Assembly (NCBI GenBank): GCA_021404565.1
Contig: JAAWWF010000020.1
Coordinates: forward strand, 1-64,000
DNA: 64,000 nucleotides
Source of the DNA: Roseivirga sp.
GTDB lineage: Bacteria; Bacteroidota; Bacteroidia; Cytophagales; Cyclobacteriaceae
Direction of reading: 5' to 3'
The notes beneath the pieces are model-generated. The model was not told the DNA's origin. It saw nothing but the letters and a program-made list of their open reading frames with translations, and searched no databases. This document shows, in pieces, positions 35,578 through 44,401 of the stretch. Within the stretch, counting starts at the first letter, position 1. Every line of letters starts with the position of its first letter. Position numbers and translations under genes: made by a program.

Positions 35578-38500
35578 ATGGTTAAATTCCTGATTCACAG
35601 ACCTATTGCCGTTTTTTTATCTTTTCTCGGCATTCTGTTCTTTAGCGTGCTGGCCATAAGAGAACTGCCAGTTTCTCTATTACCTGATATTGAGGTCCCT
35701 TCTATTGTCATCAAAGTAGATTACCCTAACAACCCTGCCGAGATTATCGAAAACAGTGTACTAAGGCCTATACGTACTGAGCTCAACTCCCTCAACAGCC
35801 TCAAGTCCATCGAGAGCACTGCCAGTAGCGAGACCGGATTAATAGAACTCCAATTCGACTATGGCACCCGTATGGACCTGGCCTATATTGAGATTAATGA
35901 GAAAGTCGATCGCCTTCAGGAATCCCTGCCGCGTGACCTGGACCGACCCAGAATTATCAGAATCAACACCTCTGACATTCCCATTATACGCATTCAGATT
36001 ACGCCTGAGGCTGGCACAGATTTCGTTGAGCTTTCTGAACTGGCAGAGAAGGTGCTTAAAAAAAGACTGGAGCAAATTCCAGGGGTATCTATCGTTGACC
36101 TGAATGGCTACCGACAAGAGTTTATTGCTATAGAGCCAAACAAGGAACAGCTCGAGGCCCTGAATATAAGTGAGGCACAAATTGAGACAGTCCTCAAAGG
36201 AGCCAATCAGGAGCTGGGACAGCTTTCAATAAAAGATGGTCAGTACCGCTACTTCGTAAGAATGGCCAATAGACTGGATGACCTGGAAGAAATCAGGAAA
36301 TTACCACTGGTGACAGACAAAGGAGATGTAATCTCCCTGGAACGGGCTGTTGATATCAGGTTCCAAACCGAGAAAATATTAGGTTATCATCTCTTCAACA
36401 ATGAAGAGGGTATGGTAATTACTGTTCATAAACAGAGCAGTGCCAAGATGACCGAGCTCACCCCCCTGATCTACGATGCGATCGACACCTTCAGAGGTGA
36501 CTATCCACAAGCCCGCTTTGAAGCTACTCAGGACCAGTCCCTTTTGCTGAATGCCGGAATTGATAACCTGACGAGTAGTCTCATTTACGGAGGTATCTTC
36601 GCTTTCGCGGTACTTTTCCTCTTCATGGGCAATGTAAGAATGCCCATTATCATGGGTATTACCCTACCTGTATCGCTGGTCATCAGTTTTCTCCTCTTCT
36701 ATGCAGCCGGACTGAGTATTAATATCATTTCGCTGAGTGGCCTGGCTCTGGGGCTGGGCATGCTTATAGATAATGCCATCATTGTCATTGATAACATTAC
36801 CCGCAAACGCAAAGACGGTCAATCTATCGTGGAAGCCTGTATTACTGGTGTAAATGAAGTAATGGCTCCCTTGATCAGTTCGGTGCTTACCACATTGGCA
36901 GTTTTTGTGCCCTTAGTATTTCTCAATGGGCTTTCCGGCTCTCTTTTTTACGATCAGGCCGTCTCCGTTGCTATTATTCTGGGCACCTCGCTCATGGTAG
37001 CCTTTGTGCTATTGCCACTCCTTTACAAGGTTTTTTTCTCTAAAACCACCAAAGCCATTAAGGAAGACAGCCTCTTTTTTAGATTGATTCTTAAGCTATA
37101 CAAAGCTATTTACAAGCTGGTATGGAGATTCAGAGCCATAAGCTTTATACTGTTACTAGCACTTATTCCCCTGGCCTATTTGATGATCATTGGTTTTGAA
37201 AAAACCGGGCTACCCAATATTGACAAGACGGAAACGCTCCTGACCATTAGCTGGAATGAACCCATTGATGCCAATGCAAACAAGCAACGGGTGACGGATT
37301 TACTCAATGAGCTGGATACGGGTATTGTCAGGGAAGTTGACCTGGGGCTTAAACAATTTCTACTGGCCATTGAAGATGGCAGCGTGGAAAATGCCGAGGT
37401 CTACCTCAAGTTCAATACCCTGGATGAAAAAGTTACAACCGAAAAATGGTTGTCTGCCTACATGTTGCAGCGTCACCCCAGGGCCACCTTTAAAATACAG
37501 GATGCTCCCAATGCTTTCGATCAAATCTTTAAATCAAGCGGTCGTTTTTTTGTTTCAAAGTGGAAGAATTTATCCAGAGATGAACTGATGGATGAATCAG
37601 ACCTTGCTACCTTAGAGGAGGATGTGACCGCCTTAACCTCTGCAGAAACCTTGAAAGGAAGTGGTTTTCTCTTCGAAGAGTCACTCGAAGCCATCATAGA
37701 CAACCAGTCACTCTCCTTTTACAATATCTCAGAGCAAGTATTCAAAGAGGGTCTTTCCAAAGCACTGGACGGGTATCTGGTAACGGAAATCAGGCGTTTC
37801 GGAGAGGTAACTCCTGTGAGAATTCAAAGGCCTGCCGGTAATTTCAGGGAACAGCTGGAGCAGGTCTCTGTCAGCAATGTCAAAGGAGAGCAGTACCCAC
37901 TATCTACCTTTGTTAAGATGCAGTTCACAAAAAACCAAAAGAATATAACAGCCGATCGCACAGGAGCCTATCAATCACTGGAATGGGAAACCATTTCTAC
38001 CGATGATCTGGAACAACTCACAGCACAACTCCCAACAGTGGGGGCCAAATATGGACTGAACGTAGATTTTACGGGTGCTTATTTTGAAAACCAGGAAAAC
38101 CTGAAGCAGCTGATTTTCATCCTGATGATTTCGGTGGCACTGCTATACTTTATCCTCGCAGCACAGTTTGAATCGCTGGTGCAGCCACTGATTGTGATCT
38201 TTACCCTCCCCCTTGGTATAGCCGGAGCACTGGTGGTGCTGACCATGACCGGAGGTACATTAAATGTAATGTCGGCCATAGGTATCATTGTGATGCTGGG
38301 AATCATGGTGAACGATGCTATTCTGAAGATTGATACCATTAATCGACTTAGAAAAGAAGGAGTTGAGGTAAACAGCGGAGAAACCAAAAAGACCATATTG
38401 GAAAAAGCCATTGCCAAAACAGGAGAGATTCGGCTCAAGCCCATCCTTATGACCTCCATCACGACTATTCTTGCTTTACTGCCGGTGGTCTTTTCAGCTG

Positions 38501-38619
38501 GCTTGGGGGCCGACTTGCAGCGACCATTGGTCTATTCGGTAATTGGTGGATTGACAATTGGCACTTTTACGGCACTTTACTTTGTGCCGCTGGCTTACTG
38601 GTTTGTGGTGAGGAAGTGA
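35578..38619 (+). CDS. RND-family efflux transporter (AcrB/HAE1-like)
   Basis: 1013 residues: N-terminal helix (9-28), periplasmic domain, helix block with the TM4 motif LGMLIDNAIIVIDN near 395, second periplasmic domain, and C-terminal helices with GIIVMLGIMVNDAILKID near 905. Proton-driven tripartite export across the envelope; substrate unknown. Encoded directly after its adaptor. No TolC-type outer-membrane channel gene is in the window, so the channel must be elsewhere. Confidence 0.93.
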   Translation: MVKFLIHRPIAVFLSFLGILFFSVLAIRELPVSLLPDIEVPSIVIKVDYPNNPAEIIENSVLRPIRTELNSLNSLKSIESTASSETGLIELQFDYGTRMDLAYIEINEKVDRLQESLPRDLDRPRIIRINTSDIPIIRIQITPEAGTDFVELSELAEKVLKKRLEQIPGVSIVDLNGYRQEFIAIEPNKEQLEALNISEAQIETVLKGANQELGQLSIKDGQYRYFVRMANRLDDLEEIRKLPLVTDKGDVISLERAVDIRFQTEKILGYHLFNNEEGMVITVHKQSSAKMTELTPLIYDAIDTFRGDYPQARFEATQDQSLLLNAGIDNLTSSLIYGGIFAFAVLFLFMGNVRMPIIMGITLPVSLVISFLLFYAAGLSINIISLSGLALGLGMLIDNAIIVIDNITRKRKDGQSIVEACITGVNEVMAPLISSVLTTLAVFVPLVFLNGLSGSLFYDQAVSVAIILGTSLMVAFVLLPLLYKVFFSKTTKAIKEDSLFFRLILKLYKAIYKLVWRFRAISFILLLALIPLAYLMIIGFEKTGLPNIDKTETLLTISWNEPIDANANKQRVTDLLNELDTGIVREVDLGLKQFLLAIEDGSVENAEVYLKFNTLDEKVTTEKWLSAYMLQRHPRATFKIQDAPNAFDQIFKSSGRFFVSKWKNLSRDELMDESDLATLEEDVTALTSAETLKGSGFLFEESLEAIIDNQSLSFYNISEQVFKEGLSKALDGYLVTEIRRFGEVTPVRIQRPAGNFREQLEQVSVSNVKGEQYPLSTFVKMQFTKNQKNITADRTGAYQSLEWETISTDDLEQLTAQLPTVGAKYGLNVDFTGAYFENQENLKQLIFILMISVALLYFILAAQFESLVQPLIVIFTLPLGIAGALVVLTMTGGTLNVMSAIGIIVMLGIMVNDAILKIDTINRLRKEGVEVNSGETKKTILEKAIAKTGEIRLKPILMTSITTILALLPVVFSAGLGADLQRPLVYSVIGGLTIGTFTALYFVPLAYWFVVRK

Positions 38620-39001
38620 ATAGTTTGTGATAGCCATGAGGGAGGCTGAAAATTTAAATTGCTATGGTGCCTGTGCCCATTCCTGGAAATAAATACCAGG
38701 GCCTATTGGGCATTAATTAAGGTCAAAATACTCTTATAATTCTTCACCCTGATTTTTGTCCGGAAGGTTGCTCCTGGTGATCATTTTTTGATATATCAAC
38801 TCTATAAATCGTTGATCACAATCATCGATCAGTGATCTTCAAGATTATTCCGAACAGTACGGCTCTGCTAGTTACCTTCTTGCCACAGCACAGGTATAAA
38901 AACATGATGATAGCCTTCTTCTATAAAATGTAATGTCTCACACCAGTTATTTTAACTATAGCTTTGATTGGCTGATAGGTGTCAACCATAACACATTACA
39001 C
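38620..39001. other. Gene-free gap between convergent genes
   Basis: No gene is seen in 382 bases between two convergent 3' ends. It contains an imperfect hairpin at 38674-38712 (TGCCCATTCCTGG against CCAGGGCCTATTGGGCA) without a T-run, and four GATC sites between 38779 and 38837, two of them within a GATCAC/GTGATC inverted pair. Confidence 0.6.
38674..38712. terminator. Imperfect hairpin after the RND operon
   Basis: TGCCCA and CCTGG on the left pair with CCAGG and TGGGCA on the right around an AAATAAATA loop, with small internal bulges. It starts 55 bases after the RND stop. There is no clear T-tract, so terminator function is only possible. Confidence 0.35.
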
Positions 39002-39619
39002 TCAATTGGACTCACCGAGTAGTTTGGATACTAAAACATAAAAAGACTCTGTGAGTCCGGGCACCTCTTTGATGGGGAAAAAAGCCTGAGTTACCGACAT
39101 ATTCTCAGCTACTAAAAACAAAGCAGGAACACCATGTCCATCCGCCATTTCCAAAAGTGGAGTTTCCGACATATAAATGGGCAAATCTATTTTATTGCTG
39201 CGCTTGAAGGTCCTCATGTCTCTGACATGAGAAAAATTACCAATAAGGACCACATCATTTGCCAAAACCTCTGACGGCAATGCCTTGATAGCCGCAAACT
39301 GCTGCTCCAGACATATATCGCAATCTGTTTCCCTAAAATTAAAAACGAATTTCTCGCTATCTATAAGCTCAGATAGCATTACCTTTTTAGATAACTCTGA
39401 TGTCAGTTCATTCTCGGGGATCATCATTCCATTCACCCTGAGAGCCAGGGATTGTAAAAAAGTGGCATTGTTAATATTGCCGATTAAATAGTTCTCTTTT
39501 TCCGAAAAAATCTCGCTATTACTTTTGGCAACTTTGATACTCTCCTTCAATCGAAAACCAAAGAATAGATTTACACCGAGCAACAATACTGAAGCCCAAA
39601 AGAAATGATTTTTTAACAT
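39002..39619 (-). CDS. Membrane-anchored thioredoxin-fold-like protein
   Basis: A 205-residue protein with an N-terminal anchor (about 5-22) and a redoxin-like domain: FVFNFRETDCDICLEQQ carries C100 and C103 in a CxxC pair, followed by VVLIGNF and GVPALFLVAENM (a cis-Pro-type loop). Likely a periplasmic redox protein. It lies four bases after the propeller gene, in an operon led by a Cys-rich NVEALA-like peptide, so oxidation or reduction of that peptide is an attractive but untested role. Confidence 0.65.
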   Translation of the reverse strand: MLKNHFFWASVLLLGVNLFFGFRLKESIKVAKSNSEIFSEKENYLIGNINNATFLQSLALRVNGMMIPENELTSELSKKVMLSELIDSEKFVFNFRETDCDICLEQQFAAIKALPSEVLANDVVLIGNFSHVRDMRTFKRSNKIDLPIYMSETPLLEMADGHGVPALFLVAENMSVTQAFFPIKEVPGLTESFYVLVSKLLGESN

Positions 39620-39623
39620 AGCT

Positions 39624-40841
39624 TCAGAATTTTGGTTTAAAGAACACTAGATACGGGTTGTCATCCATACGAATAGTCCTGACCATTTCTTCAAAACTCT
39701 CGATTGGACCATACCCTTCACTGACTCCGCTTCGTCCTTCATTATTAAGCTCTTTTTCGTTTTCACCAAAGAGATCATAGAAATCCAGCTTGGATACCAG
39801 GCTATTAGAATTCCCATAATAAGGGTAGGGAATCACTACATCAAGATCATTGTAAGCCAGACCCTTCAAATTAAAAGAAAGCTTCTTTTCTTTCTTAGAA
39901 TAAAGGGCATACCGCCACATTCCTTTCTTTTTCACACCACGGTTGTATTTCACATAGGTAAAGCCTACCCACTCATCCGTTTCTACCAAATTTGCCTTCT
40001 TAGCAGCATAATTTGAGTTTTTCAAAGCATCCATGGCATCGTAAATGGTAGTAGACTCATAATAGTCTTCGTCCACTTTATACTTACCAAAATCTACGTG
40101 ATAGACTGGTACCACGCCCTTGGATGAAGCACTATAGACAGTATCATTCTGCCCGAAGATAAACCTGCTGGTCTCTTTGTATTTGTAAAAGAAATTAGAC
40201 GAATAGGCGTCCGCCAGAGGTGTTTTCAAGGCAGGTAGTTCCCTCGATTTCAGTTTAAAGTCTTTATCAGCCTTGATAATTTTTGACTGATACTTGCCAT
40301 CATTATTGAACCGTTCGAACAACACCCAATCTTGCCCAACTTTAGTAAGGTGTGTCGCGAACAAGAAGTTAAATCTCTGTTCCTTTAAAAACTTACCATC
40401 CGCCAAAGAAAAAGCAACTACTTTTTGATTAAGGTTATCGAAAGCATAGACACTTCCGGTGGTTTCATCCACCTCAAAATCCTCGAGTCGTTCAAACTCA
40501 CCCGGCCCCTTTCCTTGTGCTTGGAGTGAATACAGGTATTTACCGTCAGTATTAAAAACAAAAATGGTCTTGGCAAACCAATTCATGACCAAAACACGGT
40601 CTTTGGTGAAAAGAACCTTGGATACTCTTCCGACAATCACATCGTCCGGGTTCTCCAGTTTCAGGATTTTAACATCCCTGGCAAAGTCTGACCATTCGAC
40701 CTTTTTTGCACCATTAGGATTCACCACTATCGTCTCAAGGCCTTGTCCTTTCGAATCAAATGACAATATCAGGAAGAGGCTGGTAAGACTCAGGATAACT
40801 GCAGCTACCCTGAACCTTTTAATGAAAGAATAAATATTCAT
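39624..40841 (-). CDS. 6-bladed beta-propeller exported protein
   Basis: A 405-residue protein with a signal/anchor (about 10-32, ending SKGQG) and repeated propeller blades. The hallmark GKGPGEF (in LQAQGKGPGEFERLEDFEVD) and FVFNTDGKYLYSL, YAFDNLNQKVVAFSLADGKF are typical of the Bacteroidota 6-bladed propeller family that accompanies NVEALA peptides. Function of the family is not established. Middle gene of the three-gene operon 41134-39002. Confidence 0.82.
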   Translation of the reverse strand: MNIYSFIKRFRVAAVILSLTSLFLILSFDSKGQGLETIVVNPNGAKKVEWSDFARDVKILKLENPDDVIVGRVSKVLFTKDRVLVMNWFAKTIFVFNTDGKYLYSLQAQGKGPGEFERLEDFEVDETTGSVYAFDNLNQKVVAFSLADGKFLKEQRFNFLFATHLTKVGQDWVLFERFNNDGKYQSKIIKADKDFKLKSRELPALKTPLADAYSSNFFYKYKETSRFIFGQNDTVYSASSKGVVPVYHVDFGKYKVDEDYYESTTIYDAMDALKNSNYAAKKANLVETDEWVGFTYVKYNRGVKKKGMWRYALYSKKEKKLSFNLKGLAYNDLDVVIPYPYYGNSNSLVSKLDFYDLFGENEKELNNEGRSGVSEGYGPIESFEEMVRTIRMDDNPYLVFFKPKF

Positions 40842-40873
40842 TCTGTTAGATTATTTAACTGTGCTTGTATCGA

Positions 40874-41134
40874 TCAGGGATCAATACTCGGTCCACCAGA
40901 AGGGCAATCATAACCGTAATTGGGGGTAAACGTGCAATCCCAGTTACTAGGGTCATAACATTGGAAGACGCAAAAATCTATTGTGTTTTGATTAAACACC
41001 CTGTCAGTTCTGTTTGGAACAGTTCCAAAATCGAACTCTTCCACGGCATTTACATTGCCTGCAGCGCTGAAATTAAGTAAAGCTCCACACACAAATACCA
41101 ATGCAACCGCAAACTTTATTACGCTCTTTTTCAT
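40874..41134 (-). CDS. NVEALA-like small Cys-rich exported protein
   Basis: An 86-residue protein: Lys-rich N-terminus, hydrophobic segment (8-25), then GNVNAVEEFDFG at 26-37, which resembles the NVEALA signature at the processing region. The C-terminal 32 residues hold four cysteines (C55, C59, C67, C77) and end PSGGPSIDP. NVEALA proteins in Bacteroidota are short, exported and often next to 6-bladed propellers, as here; what they do is unknown. Starts the operon, 32 bases before the propeller gene. The family call rests on a degenerate motif plus context. Confidence 0.65.
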   Translation of the reverse strand: MKKSVIKFAVALVFVCGALLNFSAAGNVNAVEEFDFGTVPNRTDRVFNQNTIDFCVFQCYDPSNWDCTFTPNYGYDCPSGGPSIDP

Positions 41135-41506
41135 TGAAATTAATGGTTTTATAATTCACCTACTCTGTTAAAGGGTTTTCGGTACCCCTGACATAAACAT
41201 AATACTGCCATGTTTATTTATTACTGAACATAAGATTAAAGCATTATATTGCATATTTCAAGTAAAATTCATTATAATTTTTAATTAATAAAATTTCCTG
41301 CTTTTTTCGATGACCTTTTAAAAAAGTGGAGAACAAATGATTTTTAAGCCTTTTTTTAAAAATTGAACTATATGTAGATACATCATTACAAAATCAGAAA
41401 CACAACAATTAGCACTATTCCTGTTTTTCTGCCATCCTGTCACCTCCTTCCCCTTGGTATGGCATTTGATATTTGCAAGTCAGATTAAAAAACTGACAAA
41501 ATAGCT
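41135..41506. promoter_or_regulatory. AT-rich divergent intergenic region with inverted repeats
   Basis: A 372-base AT-rich gap between the divergent NVEALA-like gene and htpG. ATAAACAT (41193-41200) and ATGTTTAT (41210-41217) form a perfect 8-bp inverted repeat with a 9-base spacer, 59 bases upstream of the NVEALA-like ATG. A second AT-only inverted repeat lies at 41340-41363. GATATTTG (41468-41475) is one mismatch from TAnnTTTG, 31 bases before htpG. No CIRCE-like heat-shock element was found. Confidence 0.45.
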
Positions 41507-43399
41507 ATGCAAGAAAAAGGTACTATCTCGATCCACACCGAGAATATTTTTCCCATCATCAAGAAGTTCCTCTACTCAGACCATGAGATCTTTTTGAGAG
41601 AACTTGTATCAAATGCCGTTGACGCTACGCAAAAAATCAAAAGGCTTGCCTCCCTGGGTGAGTACGAAGGCAAAGTGGGATCTCCCCGCGTAGAGGTAAG
41701 CGTCAATAAAAAGAAGAAAACCATTACCGTAAGTGACTCCGGTATTGGTATGACGGCAGAAGAGATTAAGAAATACATCAACCAGATCGCCTTTTCGGGT
41801 GCAACTGAGTTTGTTGAGAAATTCAAAGATGCCGGAGATGCCAAAGAGATCATCGGTAAATTCGGTCTGGGTTTCTACTCAGCATTTATGGTAGCTGACA
41901 AGGTAGAGATCGATACCCTCTCTTACCAGGAAGGTGCTGAACCCGCCAAATGGATTTGTGACGGCAGCACCGAGTTCGAAATCATGGAGGGCAAGCGCAA
42001 GAAGCGCGGAACCACCATTGTCCTACATGTCAATGAAGATTCTGAAGAGTTTCTCGAAGACAGCAGAATTCAGGGCGTACTCGACAAATACGCCAAGTTC
42101 TTGCCCATCGAAGTAAAATTCGGTCAGAAAGAAAAGCAGATAGAAGACGGTGAGGATGAAGAAGGTAAGAAGAAGTACAAAACCGTAAAGGAGAATAACA
42201 TTGTAAACAATACAGCTCCGATCTGGACTAAATCTCCCTCAGAGCTGACCGATGAAGATTATCTCTCTTTCTACAAGGAGTTGTATCCTATGTCAGAGGA
42301 CCCTCTTTTCTGGATTCACCTGAACGTGGACTATCCTTTTGAGCTTACCGGTATTCTGTATTTCCCGAAAATCAAGAATGATTTTGAGATGCAGAAAAAC
42401 AAAATTCAGCTCTACTCACGCCAGGTATTTATTACTGATGAGGTAAAAGATGTAGTTCCTGAATTCCTGATGCTGCTTCATGGTATCATCGACTCTCCGG
42501 ATATTCCTCTAAACGTATCGCGTAGCTACCTGCAGTCTGATGGCAATGTGAAGAAAATCAACTCTTATATCACCAAGAAAGTGGCTGATAAGTTAGGTGA
42601 GTTGTTCAAAAAAGAGCGTGAGTCTTATGAGAGCAAGTGGGATGACATCGGGCTATTTGTGAAATATGGTATGATCTCTGAAGAGAAATTCTATGACAAA
42701 GCAAAGGCCTTCTCTCTGGTAAAAAACACCGAAGGCAAATGCTTTACCCTGGATGAATATGCGGCACACATTGAAACCAATCAGACTGACAAAGACGGCA
42801 ACAAAATCTGGCTCTATGCCAATGATGTAGCCAAACAGGATGGCTTTATCAGCACCGCTGCAGACAAAGGCTATGACGTACTGGTATTTGATACGCCTAT
42901 CGATAGCCACTTCATCAACCATATGGAAATGAAGCTGGAGAAAACCCAGATCAAACGGGTAGATGCAGATAATGTAGACAAACTGGTAGATAAGGATGAG
43001 AAGAAAGAGCTGGTTATCTCTGATCAAGAAAAAGAGAGCCTGAAGGGAATCTTTGACAAGGCGATTGGCAGTCAGACATATACGGTAGCCGTGGAGCCCC
43101 TGGCACCTGAAGATGCTCCGGTGTCTGTGACCATGCCTGAGTTTATGCGTAGAATGAAAGACATGCAGGCTACTGGCGGTGGAGGTTTCAACATGTTTGG
43201 TGCCATGCCCGACAACTACAATGTGACGGTAAATGGTAACCACAAGCTGGCAGATAAAATCCTGAAATCTGAGGCGGAAGATGCCAAAGAGGGACTTGCC
43301 AAGCAGGCTTTCGACCTGGCATTGCTCTCTCAGGGACTACTGGATGGAAAGGACCTGACAGAGTTTATCAAAAGAAGCACTGAGATTCTGGGAGAATAA
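41507..43399 (+). CDS. htpG: Chaperone HtpG (Hsp90)
   Basis: A 630-residue cytosolic Hsp90. The N-terminal GHKL ATPase shows E32/N36/D39 in LRELVSNAVDAT, DSGIGMT and GKFGLGFYSAFMVA; the middle domain has the client-side motif NVSRSYLQSD. ATP-driven folding of stress-damaged and other clients. An acidic Lys/Glu-rich insert (near 210-225) is common in Bacteroidota versions. Single-gene unit with its own terminator. Confidence 0.97.
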   Translation: MQEKGTISIHTENIFPIIKKFLYSDHEIFLRELVSNAVDATQKIKRLASLGEYEGKVGSPRVEVSVNKKKKTITVSDSGIGMTAEEIKKYINQIAFSGATEFVEKFKDAGDAKEIIGKFGLGFYSAFMVADKVEIDTLSYQEGAEPAKWICDGSTEFEIMEGKRKKRGTTIVLHVNEDSEEFLEDSRIQGVLDKYAKFLPIEVKFGQKEKQIEDGEDEEGKKKYKTVKENNIVNNTAPIWTKSPSELTDEDYLSFYKELYPMSEDPLFWIHLNVDYPFELTGILYFPKIKNDFEMQKNKIQLYSRQVFITDEVKDVVPEFLMLLHGIIDSPDIPLNVSRSYLQSDGNVKKINSYITKKVADKLGELFKKERESYESKWDDIGLFVKYGMISEEKFYDKAKAFSLVKNTEGKCFTLDEYAAHIETNQTDKDGNKIWLYANDVAKQDGFISTAADKGYDVLVFDTPIDSHFINHMEMKLEKTQIKRVDADNVDKLVDKDEKKELVISDQEKESLKGIFDKAIGSQTYTVAVEPLAPEDAPVSVTMPEFMRRMKDMQATGGGGFNMFGAMPDNYNVTVNGNHKLADKILKSEAEDAKEGLAKQAFDLALLSQGLLDGKDLTEFIKRSTEILGE

Positions 43400-43422
43400 A
43401 TAGCCCAATCTGAATATATTTG

Positions 43423-43461
43423 AAGCCCTGCTCCTGATCATTCGGGGTCAGGGCTTTTTAC
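43423..43461 (+). terminator. Terminator of htpG
   Basis: AAGCCCTG (43423-43430) pairs with CAGGGCTT (43449-43456), and the loop adds further CCTGA/TCGGG pairing; TTTTT follows. It starts 23 bases after the htpG stop. The stem is the same sequence as in the terminators at 21222 and 58611. Confidence 0.9.
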
Positions 43462-43466
43462 TTTTA

Positions 43467-44306
43467 ATGATACCTTCCAATATGTACAAAGGAGTCCTGA
43501 CAAAAATGCGAACAGAACCCAGTTCTCCCATTCAGTATTACCTGACCCTGGGCGAAGACGAACTGGAGATGAACGCATTGCTTGGAAGCACCCTCAACAT
43601 CAGATTTGAAGGCTATCAATGCCTGCATTGCCAACAGTATAAAAAAATATATCGCCAGGGCCACTGCTACGACTGCTTCTTTGAACAACCTCAAACAGCC
43701 GACTGGATTATCAGGCCGGAGCTTTCCACTGCTCATTTAGGCATTGAAGACCGTGACCTGGCCTTTGAACAAAAAGTCCAACTGGCCCCGCATATCGTTT
43801 ACCTGGCACTGTCAAGCAATATCAAAGTGGGCGTCACCCGAAAAACTCAGGTACCCACTCGCTGGATCGATCAGGGTGCTACTGCCGCTCTTGAGATTAT
43901 CGAAACTCCTAATCGTTATCTGGCCGGTATTGCCGAAGTGGCCCTGAAGAGGTTTGTGGCTGACAAGACCAACTGGCGTAAGATGCTCAAAAATGAAACA
44001 GACCCCGGAGACCTCTTTGAGTTAAGAGACTCTCTTTACCAACATATTCCGGATGAGGCAAGGCCTTACTTTCTGGGAGACAATTCAAAGCAGTGGATGT
44101 TGGACTTTCCTGTCAGGCGTTACCCACAAAAAATAAAAAGCCTCAACCTTGCCAAAACGCCCGTATTTGAATCAAAGCTGGTAGGCATCAAAGCTCAGTA
44201 TCTTATCTTTGAAAACGAAACTGTTTTCAACGTGCGTGGTAATGAAGGCACCATCGTAAGTCTTAACACAAGACAAGGGAGTTATTCCCCGGGACTCTTT
44301 GACTAG
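43467..44306 (+). CDS. DUF2797 protein
   Basis: A 279-residue protein of the DUF2797 family: KVGVTRKTQVPTRWIDQGA and a four-cysteine site (CLHC at about 53-56, CYDC at 69-72) that probably binds zinc. The KVGVT-RWxDQGA core resembles GIY-YIG-type domains, but catalytic function is unproven. ATG 43467 lies just after the htpG terminator; the second Met (43482, MYKGVLTKM) fits the family start better. Confidence 0.82.
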   Translation: MIPSNMYKGVLTKMRTEPSSPIQYYLTLGEDELEMNALLGSTLNIRFEGYQCLHCQQYKKIYRQGHCYDCFFEQPQTADWIIRPELSTAHLGIEDRDLAFEQKVQLAPHIVYLALSSNIKVGVTRKTQVPTRWIDQGATAALEIIETPNRYLAGIAEVALKRFVADKTNWRKMLKNETDPGDLFELRDSLYQHIPDEARPYFLGDNSKQWMLDFPVRRYPQKIKSLNLAKTPVFESKLVGIKAQYLIFENETVFNVRGNEGTIVSLNTRQGSYSPGLFD

Positions 44307-44401
44307 CACCAATCTTGTTATCTATTACCCAATTTTCTACCAATTGCTGCTTACTTTCTTATTTATAAGCGAACTTAATAGTAAGGTTTAACTCTGAAAT
44401 C

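Noticed and set aside
38779-38837. Cluster of four GATC sites as a possible origin-like or methylation-controlled region
   Set aside because: No DnaA-box array, no replication gene nearby, and the density is not striking for 60 bases.
41468-41475. GATATTTG as the htpG promoter
   Set aside because: One mismatch to TAnnTTTG and no -33 TTG at the right distance; mentioned only as part of the gap.
42653-43243. A 196-codon frame antisense to htpG
   Set aside because: It is His-rich and without family pattern; htpG on the plus strand is certain.
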